Shown: positions 34,796-44,981 of the stretch, one piece after another | How the letters are laid out: every line of letters begins with the position of its first letter | Numbering within the stretch: position 1 is the first letter of the stretch | Assembly (NCBI GenBank): GCA_010094045.1 | Contig: ML986637.1 | Coordinates: forward strand, 124,001-188,000 | From: Lojkania enalia | Lineage: Eukaryota; Ascomycota; Dothideomycetes; Pleosporales | Reading direction: 5' to 3' | DNA: 64,000 bases | Translations under genes and position numbers: made by a program | The notes under the pieces: generated by a model | The model's database searches: none | The model's input: only the letters and a program-made list of their open reading frames with translations | Told to the model about the DNA's origin: nothing

Positions 34796-35772
34796 GGTGC
34801 GTATACAGCCGGTGCGTACTTCGAAGGGAAGCTAGATTTTGGTGGTCCCTCGGGCCTGAGCGTATGTTCTGATAGGGTCCGGTGGTGGGAGGTGAGGCGG
34901 AAGTGAGTGATTGGTTGGCGCAAAACTTCATAACTGCTCTCAACGCCTTCCTGCTGTCGTGGGCTCTTCGTTTAGGCCGTCTGTCAACCGGAATTCAGTG
35001 TCGACATGGGCAAAAACAAACTCTACAACGCCTCAGCTCGACAACCGTGTAAACTAGCTCTACTAATCGGGCACTTGGAACGCCGCCCAGGCTGGAGGGG
35101 ACATCACGTGGTCGGGTATCTTCAAAGCTGTTGGAGGCGTCAAAACCTCGCGGCTTGGGATCCCGCGGGAGAACACCAAGCCCCCTTGCTGCCGTCTTCC
35201 GTATCAGGGGTCCGTACGCATCCCGGCGAAGATCTATGTCGTCAAATGCCACAGCCATGGCTAATCTCCCTGTACATCACATTTCCGGCAACGCTCTCGT
35301 GGTAGGGAGCTACGCATCAGAGGCTCACGATCGCGGGTACGTAGGCTCAACCCCTCCGGGGCCATGAGATCGTGAAGGAAGCTCGACGCTGTTAGAGCGG
35401 CACTAGGGATTGCCCGCGGCTGTCCTTGACCGCAGCACTGGCTTGCCCGTCCACGCCCCAAACCGCCCTCGACTGCAATTCTCTAGCCCACGATTCGCGT
35501 CCTCTTTGGTAGGCTTCGCGGCTCACATGACATCATCCCCGTACCTCGACCCACTAACAGTTTGTAGAAGCCGGTCGAGTTGCACCCTAGTGCCCTCTGC
35601 CTGCTGAACCTGCGCCTGACAACGCCTTTGGGCCAAGCCTTGCCGCCGGAACTTCGCTTGTCTACGACTTCGACGTTTTTCTCCCCTTCACCTCTCTCTA
35701 GTGGGACGCTCGGCTAGGAATGATCGTCACCCTCTCGACCCGTGGCGCCGTCTCCCTCCAAACCCGGCTTCA
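34796..35772. other. Divergent intergenic region between QNS1 and histidine kinase
   Basis: 977 bp carrying both promoters. A pyrimidine-rich tract ending in CTCCCCTTCACCTCTCTCTA lies at about 35680-35700, just ahead of the kinase leader. Reading frames here lack domains. Confidence 0.5.
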
Positions 35773-38700
35773 ATGAACACCCAGGCTCCTGCACCAGTAC
35801 GCTTCAGTGCGAGTGCAAAGCCAACGGACGCCATGGAGTCCAGCGATAGGGCCAGGGAGCGCGAATTCTATCGGTACGGAAGCATACAGCTTCACCCAGC
35901 AATTTCTTCGGAGAGATTGTTATGTACTGACGCGTTTGCTGCAGATACTACCGCCAGTCCCCGCGTCCGCAGTCGGAATCCGCAACCACCGTGCCTTCGG
36001 CTCCCTCAATCCAAGATGAAGGCCCAGATTCGATTCGTTCAACCGAGCGACGAGCACCTATCCCGTCCGACGACCCAGCTTTGACAGCCTTTGCACAATT
36101 GGTTGCTTTTCGACTAAACGCTCGCCGCGCTCTCATCTCCTTTTTTGACCGAAGGTACTGCTACATCCTCGCCGAATCGACGCGAGCAATGTCTATGCAG
36201 ACCGGGGAGCCGCATAGCGAGGCCGACAGTATGTACTGGGGCACCACGGTTTTCCCAAAAGAGCAGAGCATCTGCAACACAACCCTCAACCTCCCACTCA
36301 ATCATACCCCTCTGTTCTTAAACGAGTCTGATGAACTGCCGATTCTCGTAGTCAATGACTTATCAAAAGACGACCGTTTCAAGGACAACTCCTGTGTCTG
36401 TGGCCCGCCGCACTCGCGTTTCTATGCTGGAGTTCCCATCACGAGTCCGCGTGGACATCGGATTGGTAGCCTGTGTGCTCTAGATGAGAGGCCACGTGAT
36501 GGCATAACGTCACTTGAGCTCTCCTTTATGAAAGATACCGCTAATACCATCATGCGTCATCTCGAGATGACGCGAGCTACCGAGGACCATAGGCTGGGAG
36601 GACTGATGGTAAAGAGTCTTGGATCCTTCGCTGAGGGGAAGTCGAGTCTGGAGGAATGGTATCACGATAAGTGGGACGACGCTCTAGCGCCCGGCCCATC
36701 TCCAGAAAATATATCTGTCCCGCGTCAGCGTCGACCCACTACGTCTGGTGCAGGACCGCAGCGCGTTATCGTCCAAGAACAGCACATTGTTGACAGGAAA
36801 GAAAGCCTCGAGTCTAGTAGTACAAGCATGAAGAGTCCAAGTTCTACTTCTCCCGAGAGTGGCGTACCTGGCAGTGCCGCCATCACTCCTGCAACAGAGG
36901 ATCTAGACATGCGAACAGCTCCGGTCGTGACAAAATCCGCATCATCCACTAAGGATGAAGATCGATTATCTCCGGAGATGAAGGGAACATTTACTCGAGC
37001 GGCGAGGATGATACTCGAGGCAACGGAAGTCGAGGGCGTAGTTTTCTTTGACGCTAAAGTCAGCAGCTTCGGTGGCCTCGTTGATGACGAAATTCCCCTG
37101 GAGCATCAGGTAGACCTTCTGGATCAAGATAAGCCTGCTGCAATCCTCGGATATGCTGTTTCAAAGGGCAAGGAAAACGTTTCGAATCCTCAGTACTCGA
37201 TGTCGGAGAGTTTACTCCGACATCTACTGAGAGCGTACTCCCATGGTCAAATTTTCATTCTCGATGATGATGCAAGTCCAACCGCACATATCAGCGCTGA
37301 AGGTCTTTCTTCTGGCCCATCCACACCTTTTACAGAGACAGTTCCCTCCAACGTTTCGAGGAGGTCAGAGTCTTCTCGCAGTCAAGACGATGAGAATTAC
37401 TTGCGGGAAGTCTTTCCCTTTGCTCGAACCCTCGTTTTGTATCCCATGTGGGATACTCATCGTGATAGATGGTTTGCCGGTGCCATCATATGGAGCTCCG
37501 ATCCCATGCGAGTTTTCACTAGCGAGCAGGAACTGTGTTATCTCGCCGCTTTTTGTAACAGCGTCATGGCTGAGGTAGCCCGTCTAGACACAAAGCTTGC
37601 CGATGCTGCAAAGGGGGACTTTATCTCATCGATCAGCCACGAACTCAGATCTCCTTTGCATGCCATTCAAGGATCTTGCGAGCTTTTGATGGAGACATCA
37701 ATTGACGCTTTCCAGCAGAGCATGGCCCAAACCATCCAAAGCTGCAGCAAGACGTTACTCGATACAATCAACCATGTCTTAGACTTCGCCAAAATTAATA
37801 GCCTTACGAGAGGATCTTCTATCTTGAAGAAAAAGCGTGCCCAAAGTGCGAAACATGTTATACGTCCAGGCCAGGGACACGCAAATGATATCATGACTCT
37901 CATAGAGGATGTCGATTTGAGCGTATTAACGGAAGAGGTGCTCGAGACTGTATTTGCTGGGTATAATTTTCAGAAATCAACAACGCCGACATTCAACAAG
38001 GCTTCCACGGCCCCCGACGTATCGCTGGCGGTGATCGTGGATATCAACAAGAGCGACAATTACGTATTCCGAACCCAACCAGGAGCATGGCGCCGAGTGC
38101 TTATGAACATCTTTGGCAACGCTTTGAAATATACACCGTCGGGATACGTTAAAGTCAAACTTCAGGTCACTCCGAGCACTGACGAGGTAGCTGAGGTCCG
38201 GCTTATCATAAGTGATTCTGGCATCGGAATGTCTGAACATTATGTCAACAACCGTTTGTTCCACTCGTTTGCTCAAGAAGATCCTCTTAGCCAGGGCACT
38301 GGTTTAGGCCTCAGTATCGTTAAGCAAATTGTGGCCTCCCTAGGAGGGGACATAGAGGTGCGCAGTGAGAAAGGCCATGGAACCAAGTTCACTGTCTATT
38401 GTCCCTTGAAGCGATCTATCATGTCTCCAGGACAAACTGACAAGACACTCATTTCAGCTGTAAAAAGGACGAGAGGCAAGAACGTCCGCTTTATAGGTTT
38501 CGATGAAGAGGAAGGCGACTATTTCCCAATGAAAAATATCAAGAGCAAGAACGCAACGTTGCTGATACTGAAAGCCCTGGATAATATCTTCAGTGATTGG
38601 TTTGGAATGAAGGCGCAGGATCAGGGTTCAGAAGTTCCTCCAGACCTCTTTGTTACTACCGAATCCGGTGCGCAATGGCTTCGTGAACGATATAGTCGCA

Positions 38701-39518
38701 ATGCAAGCTCCATATCTTCTGCTCCAGTAATTGTCGTCTGTCCAGGAGCTGCGTCTACTAAATCGACAACCGCCATTACCATTCCGGGACAAATCTTCGA
38801 ATGTATTGCTCAACCGTGTGGACCGCATAAGCTGGCGAAGGCTTTGACATCCTGTCTTGATAGGCATGCGAATCAATTGATGGCTAAATCAAGCGACGCG
38901 GAATTATCATTGTCTGATGTGCGTAGTCTCACCCTGCAGGAGAACGTTCCCGTTAGCGCGTATCCCTCTCAACAGGGTCCCATCACTCCAGTAGAGCCAC
39001 AGCGACCACCAATTATAACCAGCTTGAGCGCGCCAGAATTTCCTTCGTCTCGGAGTGGTAGTCCTAACAAGCAAGAGGCTGTAGATCAGCGTGTGCTCAA
39101 CTCCCTCCTTGCTGATGACAATGCGATCAACTTACGTCTCATCAACACACAGATGACCCAACTCGGCCACACTAACACACTCGCAACCAACGGTCTAGAG
39201 GCCCTCAAAGCGTACAAAGCAATGAACTACTGCGGCTCGACGAACCGCTTGGACGTTGTCTTGATTGACATCAACATGCCGGAAATGGACGGAATGGAGT
39301 GCACGAGGCGAATCCGAGCTTATGAGCGTGAAGAAGGACTCCCGCCTGTGACTGTTATCGCCGTAACGGGCCTTGCGGATCGCGAGTCTCAAGAAGAAGC
39401 GCATTCAAGCGGCATCAATCTCTTCCTCAGCAAGCCGATCCTCAAATCTCAACTAAAGATTGTCCTCCGGGGCGTCGTGACTGGTGGCGAGCGCACCAAG
39501 TCGAACTCGAACGGCTAA
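35773..39518 (+). CDS. Hybrid histidine kinase with GAF domain and C-terminal receiver
   Basis: Two-component hybrid sensor kinase of 1224 aa. Two exons, intron 35874-35944; the join gives REFYRYYRQSPRPQ. Start is the ATG at 35773. Residues ~75-240 form a GAF-type sensor region (ALISFFDRRYCYILAEST, SICNTTL, FYAGVPITSPRGHRIGSLCALD). A Ser/Pro-rich linker follows, then a second sensor-like region (FPFARTLVLYPMWD..RWFAGAIIWSSDP). The HisKA domain carries the phospho-accepting His599 in SSISHELRSPLHAIQG. The ATPase domain shows NALKYTPSG, DSGIGM and QGTGLGLSIVKQIV. The receiver at the C-terminus has ADDNAINLRL, the phosphorylatable Asp1142 in LIDINMPEMDG and Lys in LSKPI. No transmembrane segment is evident, so it is probably a cytosolic sensor. 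The ligand and the fungal HHK class were not determined. Confidence 0.95.
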
Positions 39519-40061
39519 TTCCCAAGACAGCAATCGAACTTTAGATAGCTGATTCCCGACAGACTCTAACTGGACTAATGATGATATGCATAGTTTCACG
39601 ATGTGAGATGAAATGGCGGATCATGTACGATATACTTAAGGCGTTTTCGATTTCAGGTTATACCCTTCAGCACGGGGTTTTACGAGTCAGGGATGGATGG
39701 GTATCATGGGGAATCTGCATAGCGTGGTGTTTCTATAGTTGCATCGGCAAGTGCATTCATGATTCAATGGATGAATGAATGATGATGATGGGATGAGATA
39801 TGATTTCACGTGAAAATGCGAACTAAGAATTATTCTATGAATTTGGTGTGCTTCGGTGATGTGAGGTGTGATATGTGACGAGCATAGTTCACAAAGTTGT
39901 ATGGATCGGCTGTAAGTATCCTCATCCGCCCGCATTGCGATTTGTAGAGGATAAAGGAGACTGTACGCTGGTGTAGAGATATATATGTGAACGGCGTTAC
40001 ATGCTACGATGCGCTTCTATTCTATTTGGCTATACAGCAGCTCCGGCCATTCCATCCCTAA

Positions 40062-40097
40062 CACCTACCTACCTACTTACCCACCTACTTACCCACA
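40062..40097. repeat. CTAC/TTACCCAC simple repeat tract
   Basis: Imperfect tandem units of CCTA, CTTA and CCCA on the plus strand. It is low-complexity DNA in the 3' intergenic region. Confidence 0.7.
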
Positions 40098-40733
40098 ACA
40101 TAAAATGTACCCTACTCCAGTACATCATTTCCTATATACCAGCCCGGGATGGGAGCTAAAACCCATATAGCGGCGTTGGACATGAAAGCGCGATTTGACA
40201 GAAGGATGAACAGAACGGCAGAGAGGGGGGGGGGGGAAAGGGAGTACAAGACATTCTTCTTCTGGAAACAGCGACATCATGGCAACACAGTACACCCTAT
40301 CCTAGATAGTAGCATTCCGTCCCCGATGCTATTTCTGTATACAACCGTCTTGCGCGATAGTAGTTGTATGGAGAACTTGTTGTATACAGGATACAAATAG
40401 GTTGATGGATATATGCATGTATGTGTGTACCTTGGGAACTGTTCTTATACAAGGAAATCAGAAGTGACTTTATTGGTAGAGATGATTATATCGGTTGTTA
40501 ATACAGCTTCTAGCTCCTCACTACAACTCAGCAATTATAATATATCACATTCTCACTCTAGTACTAATCAGAAGTATCATGTCTAAAAACATCAACAATT
40601 AGCACGTCAGGTAACAAGATATGTAGAGCACGTAAAAATTAATTCCTTAAAGTCAAAGAGGAATTTCATTCACATCCTAAGCAAAAGATACAAGGAGAAA
40701 AGCTATGAAACGAAAAACTCCTTCTGAGGACTA

Positions 40734-40763
40734 AATTCCGTAATTCCGTAATTCCGTAATTCC
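40734..40763. repeat. Tandem AATTCCGT octamer, three copies and a partial
   Basis: Three perfect direct copies of AATTCCGT followed by AATTCC, read directly from the sequence. No associated gene. Confidence 0.85.
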
Positions 40764-40875
40764 CATCGGGTCTTTTAAACTTCCTAATCGAAGACTAAGA
40801 TAAAAAAGTTGACATCCAGGGATCCCCTTCGCCAACTCAACACTACAATTCTTCAAGTGTCACGACGTCTCTCGT

Positions 40876-42060
40876 TCAAGACAGAATACCATTCTGCTTA
40901 GCTTGCGCCATGAACTTGCCGACTGCCGGACCCATAATAGCCCAGACCTCGAACGCCAAAACGTGCGCGAGGATAATGAAAAGCGCCGTGATGATGAGGA
41001 AGACCTTGACGTAGAGTTTGAGTAGCCGACGGCGCGCCTCCCAGTTAAACGATCTCCAAGCATCCACGAAGCCAACGCAGCCGGTGCCGCCAAGGATCCT
41101 TGGGACGACCTTGTCACCAAATGTGCGGTCGAAGGGTACAATGGTGTTCTGGTCGTCAGGGAGGATGGAAGCTTCGACGCGGATCAGCGTGACGTGGGCG
41201 GGGAGGATAAGGAAGAGGGTGCAGGCGAGGGCGATGATGAAGAGGGAGACGATTCGGAAGATGAGGAATGTCCACTGCAAGCCGGAATAGTCGGATGGGG
41301 AGTGCGGGTTCTGGCCGGAGACTCGGAAGAGCATGGCGAAGCCGCAGATGATGTATACGGTGATGTAGGCGGCGGTGGCCTCGACGGCGGCGGGGAGCGC
41401 AAGCTGCTTCCAGTAGGTGCGAGATGGGATGCGCTGGAAGAAGCGTGTCTCTGAGGGCATCGAGACGACCTTGTGGGTCCAGGCGGCGTGCAGGTTGGCC
41501 AACGAGGCGGCTGTAATGGCGCCGACGATGATGAGGCGTCCCGGGATGAAACGGGGGATGATGACCTTCAAGATGCCGGACACCACCGAGAAGCTTAAGC
41601 TGTACAAAACGAAGGAGAGCAAGCCTCGCCAGCGTGCGAAGCGGCCGGCGATGGAGACGATGTGGTGGATTGTGCCGCGGATGGAGGAAGTAATGGGCTT
41701 CTGGTGGACGAGAGTGATGGAAGGACCGCTCTCAACAAGACCATCCTTGACATCCTTGGGGCCTTGTTCCTCGGAGGGCGAGACGGTAATGGCGGCGGAG
41801 GGGGTCTCGACCATGGCGAGGGTCGCGATGACTTGCTTGAGGGTGTATTCGACCTGTCTCAGGTTAGTTGGCCGTTCAGCCTTGCGAGACGAGACAGACG
41901 GGGGACCTACAGCGCCCACGGACAGAATGAAGATGATAAACGTGGTCACGAGGAGAATAGAGCCCCACCTGGGAATCTCTGGCCCCTCGCTGACAGCACG
42001 CTTGATCATGTTGATGGTCGACGGGTGCTCAAGCCCGCGACGGACGATGTGGTCGAGCAT
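40876..42060 (-). CDS. Multi-pass membrane protein of unknown function
   Basis: 375 aa from two exons with a 57-nt intron (41854-41910). The start is the ATG at 42060 (MLDHIVRRGLEHPSTINMIKR); the open frame extends upstream only to a TTG. About six hydrophobic segments are visible: ILLVTTFIIFILSV, LLSFVLYSLSFSVVSGIL, LIIVGAITAASLANLHAAW, LALPAAVEATAAYITVYIICGFAMLF, FRIVSLFIIALACTLFLILPAHVTLI, and KVFLIITALFIILAHVLAFEVWAIM. Between them is RFFQRIPSRTYWKQL. I recognise this as a conserved fungal membrane protein but cannot name a function. Splicing joins ILSVGA to VEYTLKQVIATLAMVE. The intron is a multiple of three with no stop, so retention would simply insert 19 residues. Confidence 0.78.
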   Translation of the reverse strand: MLDHIVRRGLEHPSTINMIKRAVSEGPEIPRWGSILLVTTFIIFILSVGAVGPPSVSSRKAERPTNLRQVEYTLKQVIATLAMVETPSAAITVSPSEEQGPKDVKDGLVESGPSITLVHQKPITSSIRGTIHHIVSIAGRFARWRGLLSFVLYSLSFSVVSGILKVIIPRFIPGRLIIVGAITAASLANLHAAWTHKVVSMPSETRFFQRIPSRTYWKQLALPAAVEATAAYITVYIICGFAMLFRVSGQNPHSPSDYSGLQWTFLIFRIVSLFIIALACTLFLILPAHVTLIRVEASILPDDQNTIVPFDRTFGDKVVPRILGGTGCVGFVDAWRSFNWEARRRLLKLYVKVFLIITALFIILAHVLAFEVWAIMGPAVGKFMAQAKQNGILS

Positions 42061-43428
42061 ATTGGCGTCTGGCGTCTTTCGAGCACTTATCAAAAGAAAA
42101 ACGACAAAAGAAATAGAACAGCTCAGTCTCGCTGCAGGTTCTGGAGGGGAAGGGAGAAGGGCGTGTTAGAGGTGGGTAGAAGGGAAAGACCGACACGGTG
42201 GAAGAGAGAGGAGCTTTGAATGCTGGGCTGGGCGGGACAGAGCAAAGGAAGAGGCGCAGCTTGACGCAACGGTTGCCTAGCCGCTAATCCTGCTGCAGCA
42301 TCGCCCGCCTATTATTGGCTCACCGGCATCCTTTACGACGATTCTCCATCAGTCAACCCCTAATTACCAGCCAGTACCTCGTCTCCAGCCCGCTACAATG
42401 TTTCCAAAATGGCCTCCCAACACCGCATGTCTCAAACAGACTCTCTGCAAATTCACTGAATTCTCCAGCCCCCTGTTTTCTCATTCTGGACCCTAGGCAT
42501 CCATACACAACCCACCTACTCCGTGCAGCCCATCTAGATCGCGTCAGTGAATTTTGATCCCGCCGTGCTGGCCTCACGTTCATTAAATATTCGTAACAGT
42601 CAAGTTCCGCTTTAATTGTTACGCTGCGAGGTTCATGCCACACCACGCCTCTTCCTTTCATGCCGAGATCCGGCGATGCTCCGCCTCCCGCCCCCAAATG
42701 GTGGGTTGTTCTGTCCGTGTCGGACGGATCGGGTGCTATTCGTGCCCCGTCCGGCCGATTGCTCGTATGAAGCGTCGAGGCATCTACGTATTAGCATTAA
42801 GGCGAGGAGGACATTCCCTTGTCTGCTGTCCCCGCATTTTCCCATGGTATTCAAGCAAGTCGCTGCTGGTGCTCCATGTATTCTCCTTGATGTTAGATTC
42901 TGTGAAATTCATGTACACACAGTGCTGCGGGGTTCACTCACGGCCACACAGCGAAGTGCACGATTAGAAGATATTATCATACCCGTCCACGAAACCTATC
43001 TAAAATGATAACAAGCTATCTGCTCATCACTCGAGAAACCTATGATGCCTAGGAACCCGTTCGTCCACCATGCGTTTCGTATACGAAGAAGGCCTAACCC
43101 AAAAGCCATGTCCCTTAGGACGCAACTAAGGAATAGGCTATTTAAGGTGAAGAAAAGATATGGACGCTAGAACCGGGTTGCGGGAGGAGAGATGTTAAGG
43201 GAAAAATATAATAGATAACGCAGGACTGCTAAGAGGAGGAGGGGGGGTTCAATTTGCACTAATTCGGGTCGGATCGTTCGTTCTCATCCTTTCGACATCG
43301 AACACGCGAGTTCGTCATTCCATTGCCGTCATAATGAACGCAAGCGTAAATATTGTTTAGTAACTTAGGGACTGCAGCTTTTAGGTCGGATTGGCATTCG
43401 AAAAACTGTCCCGGGCTTGTCTTGGAGT
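42061..43428. other. Gene-free stretch
   Basis: 1.37 kb between the membrane protein and the reticulon gene, both on the minus strand. Reading frames of up to 130 codons at 42616-43008 lack domains or codon patterns that I can support. A short G-rich tract, GAGGAGGAGGGGGG, lies near 43235. Confidence 0.5.
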
Positions 43429-44981
43429 CTAAGAGGCAGGCTCAGCGACCGGCTCCGGTTTTTCGGCAACCGGCTCAGTTTTGGGAGCTGAAGGGAAATC
43501 CTCCTTCTTGATCTCAGGAGAAGCTGATCGGCCACGGTACTGATTAATGGTCTCCTGTGCCTTGTGGGTATACTCTCCGGCATAGGTCTGGAATGTCTTG
43601 GCAGCATTTCCGGTGTGCTGGGCTGCGAGATCCCGGATCTGAGTGGCTTGTTGATTGACTACATGGCCAGCCTGCTCGAGGTAGGAGTCAATGAGCTCCT
43701 GATTCTTGATGTAGATGAGCGGTGCAAGGTAGGCGACAGTAGTAGTGATCAAGGTCAGGCCCCACAGGGGAACGAACTTGATGAGGAAGTATGAGATGAA
43801 GGATGCGAAGAACACCTAGGTGTAAGAACAAATGTTAGCTCCTGGGCTTCTTCCCAAATCCCACGGAATGACGCAATGGAAAACCCCCCGCCACAAACCC
43901 CACTTACAGCAACAGTCGCGTATACATTCTCCGCGAAAACAATCCTCTGCGATTCAATGACGAAGAAATTTATGAGTTGCTCCATATCGTCAAGGAGACG
44001 CTCAAGCGAGGCCTTGGGAATGGTGAAATACTTGCGGGGGCGGAACTGAGAGGTCAATCCCCGACCAAGTAGCGCCTTTCCGGCAATTTCTGCACTCGCA
44101 GTCACTGCAAAGAACCGTCAATATAAGTCCTTTGTAGAGCTTTTATATAGCCGTACCGCCCAGTGTAATGTAGATCCCCTTGAAGATGTATCGGATGATG
44201 TTGAGGTACCTTGCCGCGAAGATGAATGCAACCGAGAGAACGAAGGCGATGCCGGTTGCACGGGGGTTCTTCCACTACTCAAAATTAGCAGTGCGCGCGC
44301 GAGAGCGTCATATCTGTCAACTCACGCTGAGCAACCGATAGAACATGCTGTGGTAGTCTGATTCACGTTAGTCCTACCCACCAGAATTATACATAGGGCT
44401 GCCTACGGGTCAGCGGCTGGCCGGTGGTAGCTGGCTCGTCAGGCGTTGTTCGAGCATTCGCGAGATCAGCAAACTCGTCCTTAGTCTTCGCAGCTTGAGC
44501 CTTCGCATTCTGGGCAACGGGTCCTGGGCAGCTTAGTATTTCTGTTGTTGTCCGGCATTTTGGGCATCTGTGTCGCGAGACCGCGGTTAGCTCCGAATCC
44601 TGAACCCCCGACAAGGCTGGCTGGTCCGCTTACCTCACCATTCTGGACTGTGTCCTTGATGTTCTTGGTGGTCGGATGGTCCTGAACGGCGGCCATTGTG
44701 GACTGTGCAGCTGTGCGGTTGTTAGAAGAGAAGCCGGGCGGTGTGCGAGGTGCAGATAAGAACTGCGATGTTATGGCGTTAGCTGCGTGGCCTGCGTCTC
44801 GGTAAGGGTCGGAGGGGCCGCATGTTCCACCTACCTCACTATTCACAATCGTATCCTTGGTACTCTCAAATGTCGATTTTGCAGGGCTGCCGTTGGCATG
44901 TGTATCACTGGTATAGCTATTGCCGCTGGGAGCAGGGGGGAGTTCTTCGGTATTGGGCTCGAAATGTTGTTGCTCAGACAT
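43429..44981 (-). CDS. rtn1: Reticulon-like ER membrane-shaping protein
   Basis: Reticulon-domain protein of 373 aa that would curve ER tubules. I infer seven exons: 44981-44835, 44762-44639, 44523-44407, 44357-44326, 44274-44157, 44104-43908 and 43815-43429. The N-terminus is disordered (SEQQHFEPNTEELPPAPSG) with two related blocks, TKDTIVNSE and IKDTVQNG. The segment TTGQPLTHYHSMFYRLLSWKNPRAT is a strong fungal Rtn1 signature, created only by joining exons 3 to 5. Two hydrophobic hairpins follow: GIAFVLSVAFIFAARYL..IFKGIYITLG and VYATVAVFFASFISYFLIKFVPLWGLTLITTTVAYLAPLIY. The rest is an Ala/Gln-rich helix and a Pro/Glu-rich tail (SAPKTEPVAEKPEPVAEPAS). Family assignment is firm. Borders of the first two exons are the least certain because tandem donors are present. 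Confidence 0.88.

Larger units (their letters stand above)
39519..40875. other. Gene-free stretch with simple repeats
   Basis: 1.36 kb between the convergent kinase and membrane protein genes. It holds no supportable gene. It contains a CCTACCTA/CCCACCTACTTA-type tract at 40062-40097, a run of 12 G at 40225-40236, and a tandem AATTCCGT octamer at 40734-40763. Confidence 0.6.

Noticed and set aside
35991..39518. Single-exon model of the histidine kinase starting at 35991
   Set aside because: The codon at 35991 is GTG. A canonical 71-nt intron joins an upstream ATG exon in frame with a conserved-looking N-terminus.
41417..42169. 250-codon plus-strand frame
   Set aside because: Antisense shadow of the multi-pass membrane protein, in GC-rich coding sequence.
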